Origin: Ga0077555 sp963741565
GTDB lineage: Bacteria; Pseudomonadota; Alphaproteobacteria; Rhizobiales; Hyphomicrobiaceae
Length of the DNA stretch: 64,000 bases
Direction: 5' to 3'
NCBI GenBank assembly: GCA_963741565.1
Contig: CAVUIK010000008.1
Location: 1,098,958 to 1,162,957, forward strand
Every line of letters begins with the position of its first letter. Within the stretch, counting starts at the first letter, position 1. Below are positions 63,923 to 64,000 of the stretch, piece after piece. The notes beneath the pieces were generated by a model. The model did not search any database, had not been told where the DNA came from, and worked only from the letters and a program-made list of their open reading frames with translations. Both the position numbers and the translations under genes were made by a program.

Positions 63923-64000
63923 AGGTGAGACTACGGCGCCGAACGGTCTTCGGCAACGGGGTCGATCGCATCTGAGATCGTCGTGCTCGCCGATCATGTT

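Noticed and set aside
63901..64000. Start of a gene at the right edge
   Set aside because: No start with ribosome site or coding character could be supported in the last 100 bp.

Overview
The window looks like a chromosomal segment of a GC-rich alphaproteobacterium of the order Hyphomicrobiales (Rhizobiales), closest in gene order to the Bradyrhizobium / Xanthobacteraceae side. The evidence is synteny plus protein features: irr divergent from fabA-fabB-fabI; enoyl-CoA hydratase, rpsT, dnaA, dnaN, recF, gyrB in a row; and DUF1674, htpX, rsmB, heparinase, purH in a row. A phasin, an Hsp20-DUF1150 pair and several Bug/TctC-type binding proteins fit the same group. No rRNA, tRNA, CRISPR array, prophage or insertion sequence was recognised.

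Layout. 0-3.9 kb: a small secreted protein cut by the left edge, the fatty-acid operon fabA-fabB-fabI (minus) and divergent irr. 4-11.8 kb: an SLC13-type permease and a DapA-superfamily lyase facing a tripartite tricarboxylate transporter operon (tctB-tctA plus three binding proteins, one frameshifted). 11.9-15.7 kb: two short-chain dehydrogenases, a nitronate monooxygenase and an NHL propeller protein. 16-25.5 kb: the replication block gyrB, recF, dnaN, dnaA, a rhodanese, a 640-bp gap that is the best candidate for oriC, rpsT and a crotonase. 25.5-29.7 kb: a lone iron-binding protein with an upstream Irr-type motif, an orphan histidine kinase, a phasin and a heat-shock pair. 30-39 kb: an RTX/beta-helix secreted protein, an RraA-type aldolase, two of three subunits of a molybdenum hydroxylase, a beta-hydroxyacid dehydrogenase, two unknown membrane proteins and a class II aldolase. 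39-46 kb: a 68-residue unknown, an ARPP-1 type protein, purA, pepF, a DUF2314 protein and ribA. 46-54.9 kb: a GT2/YdjC/GtrA envelope cassette, purH, a frameshifted heparinase, rsmB with a shifted C-terminus, htpX and a DUF1674 protein. 55-64 kb: a solitary TadG-like protein, a divergent redox cluster (multi-cluster ferredoxin against a BPL/LplA-like protein and two unknown proteins), an acyl-CoA dehydrogenase and an MFS transporter.

How it works together. Core functions (fatty-acid synthesis, replication initiation, ribosome, purine and riboflavin synthesis, membrane protein quality control) are interleaved with organic-acid and acyl-CoA catabolism modules. The iron regulator Irr, encoded at 3.5 kb, has a plausible target upstream of the iron-binding protein at 26 kb. 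CtrA-like half-site pairs lie in the candidate origin and upstream of tadG. Three genes carry frame breaks (about 9.16, 50.70 and 52.20 kb); whether these are real or sequencing errors cannot be decided here.

The least-explained, most interesting pieces are the ferredoxin/ligase-like/two-unknown cluster at 56.6-61.2 kb, the GT2-deacetylase-flippase cassette at 46.1-48.5 kb, the NHL protein with a four-cysteine cluster, and the unknown membrane pair at 35.6-37.9 kb.
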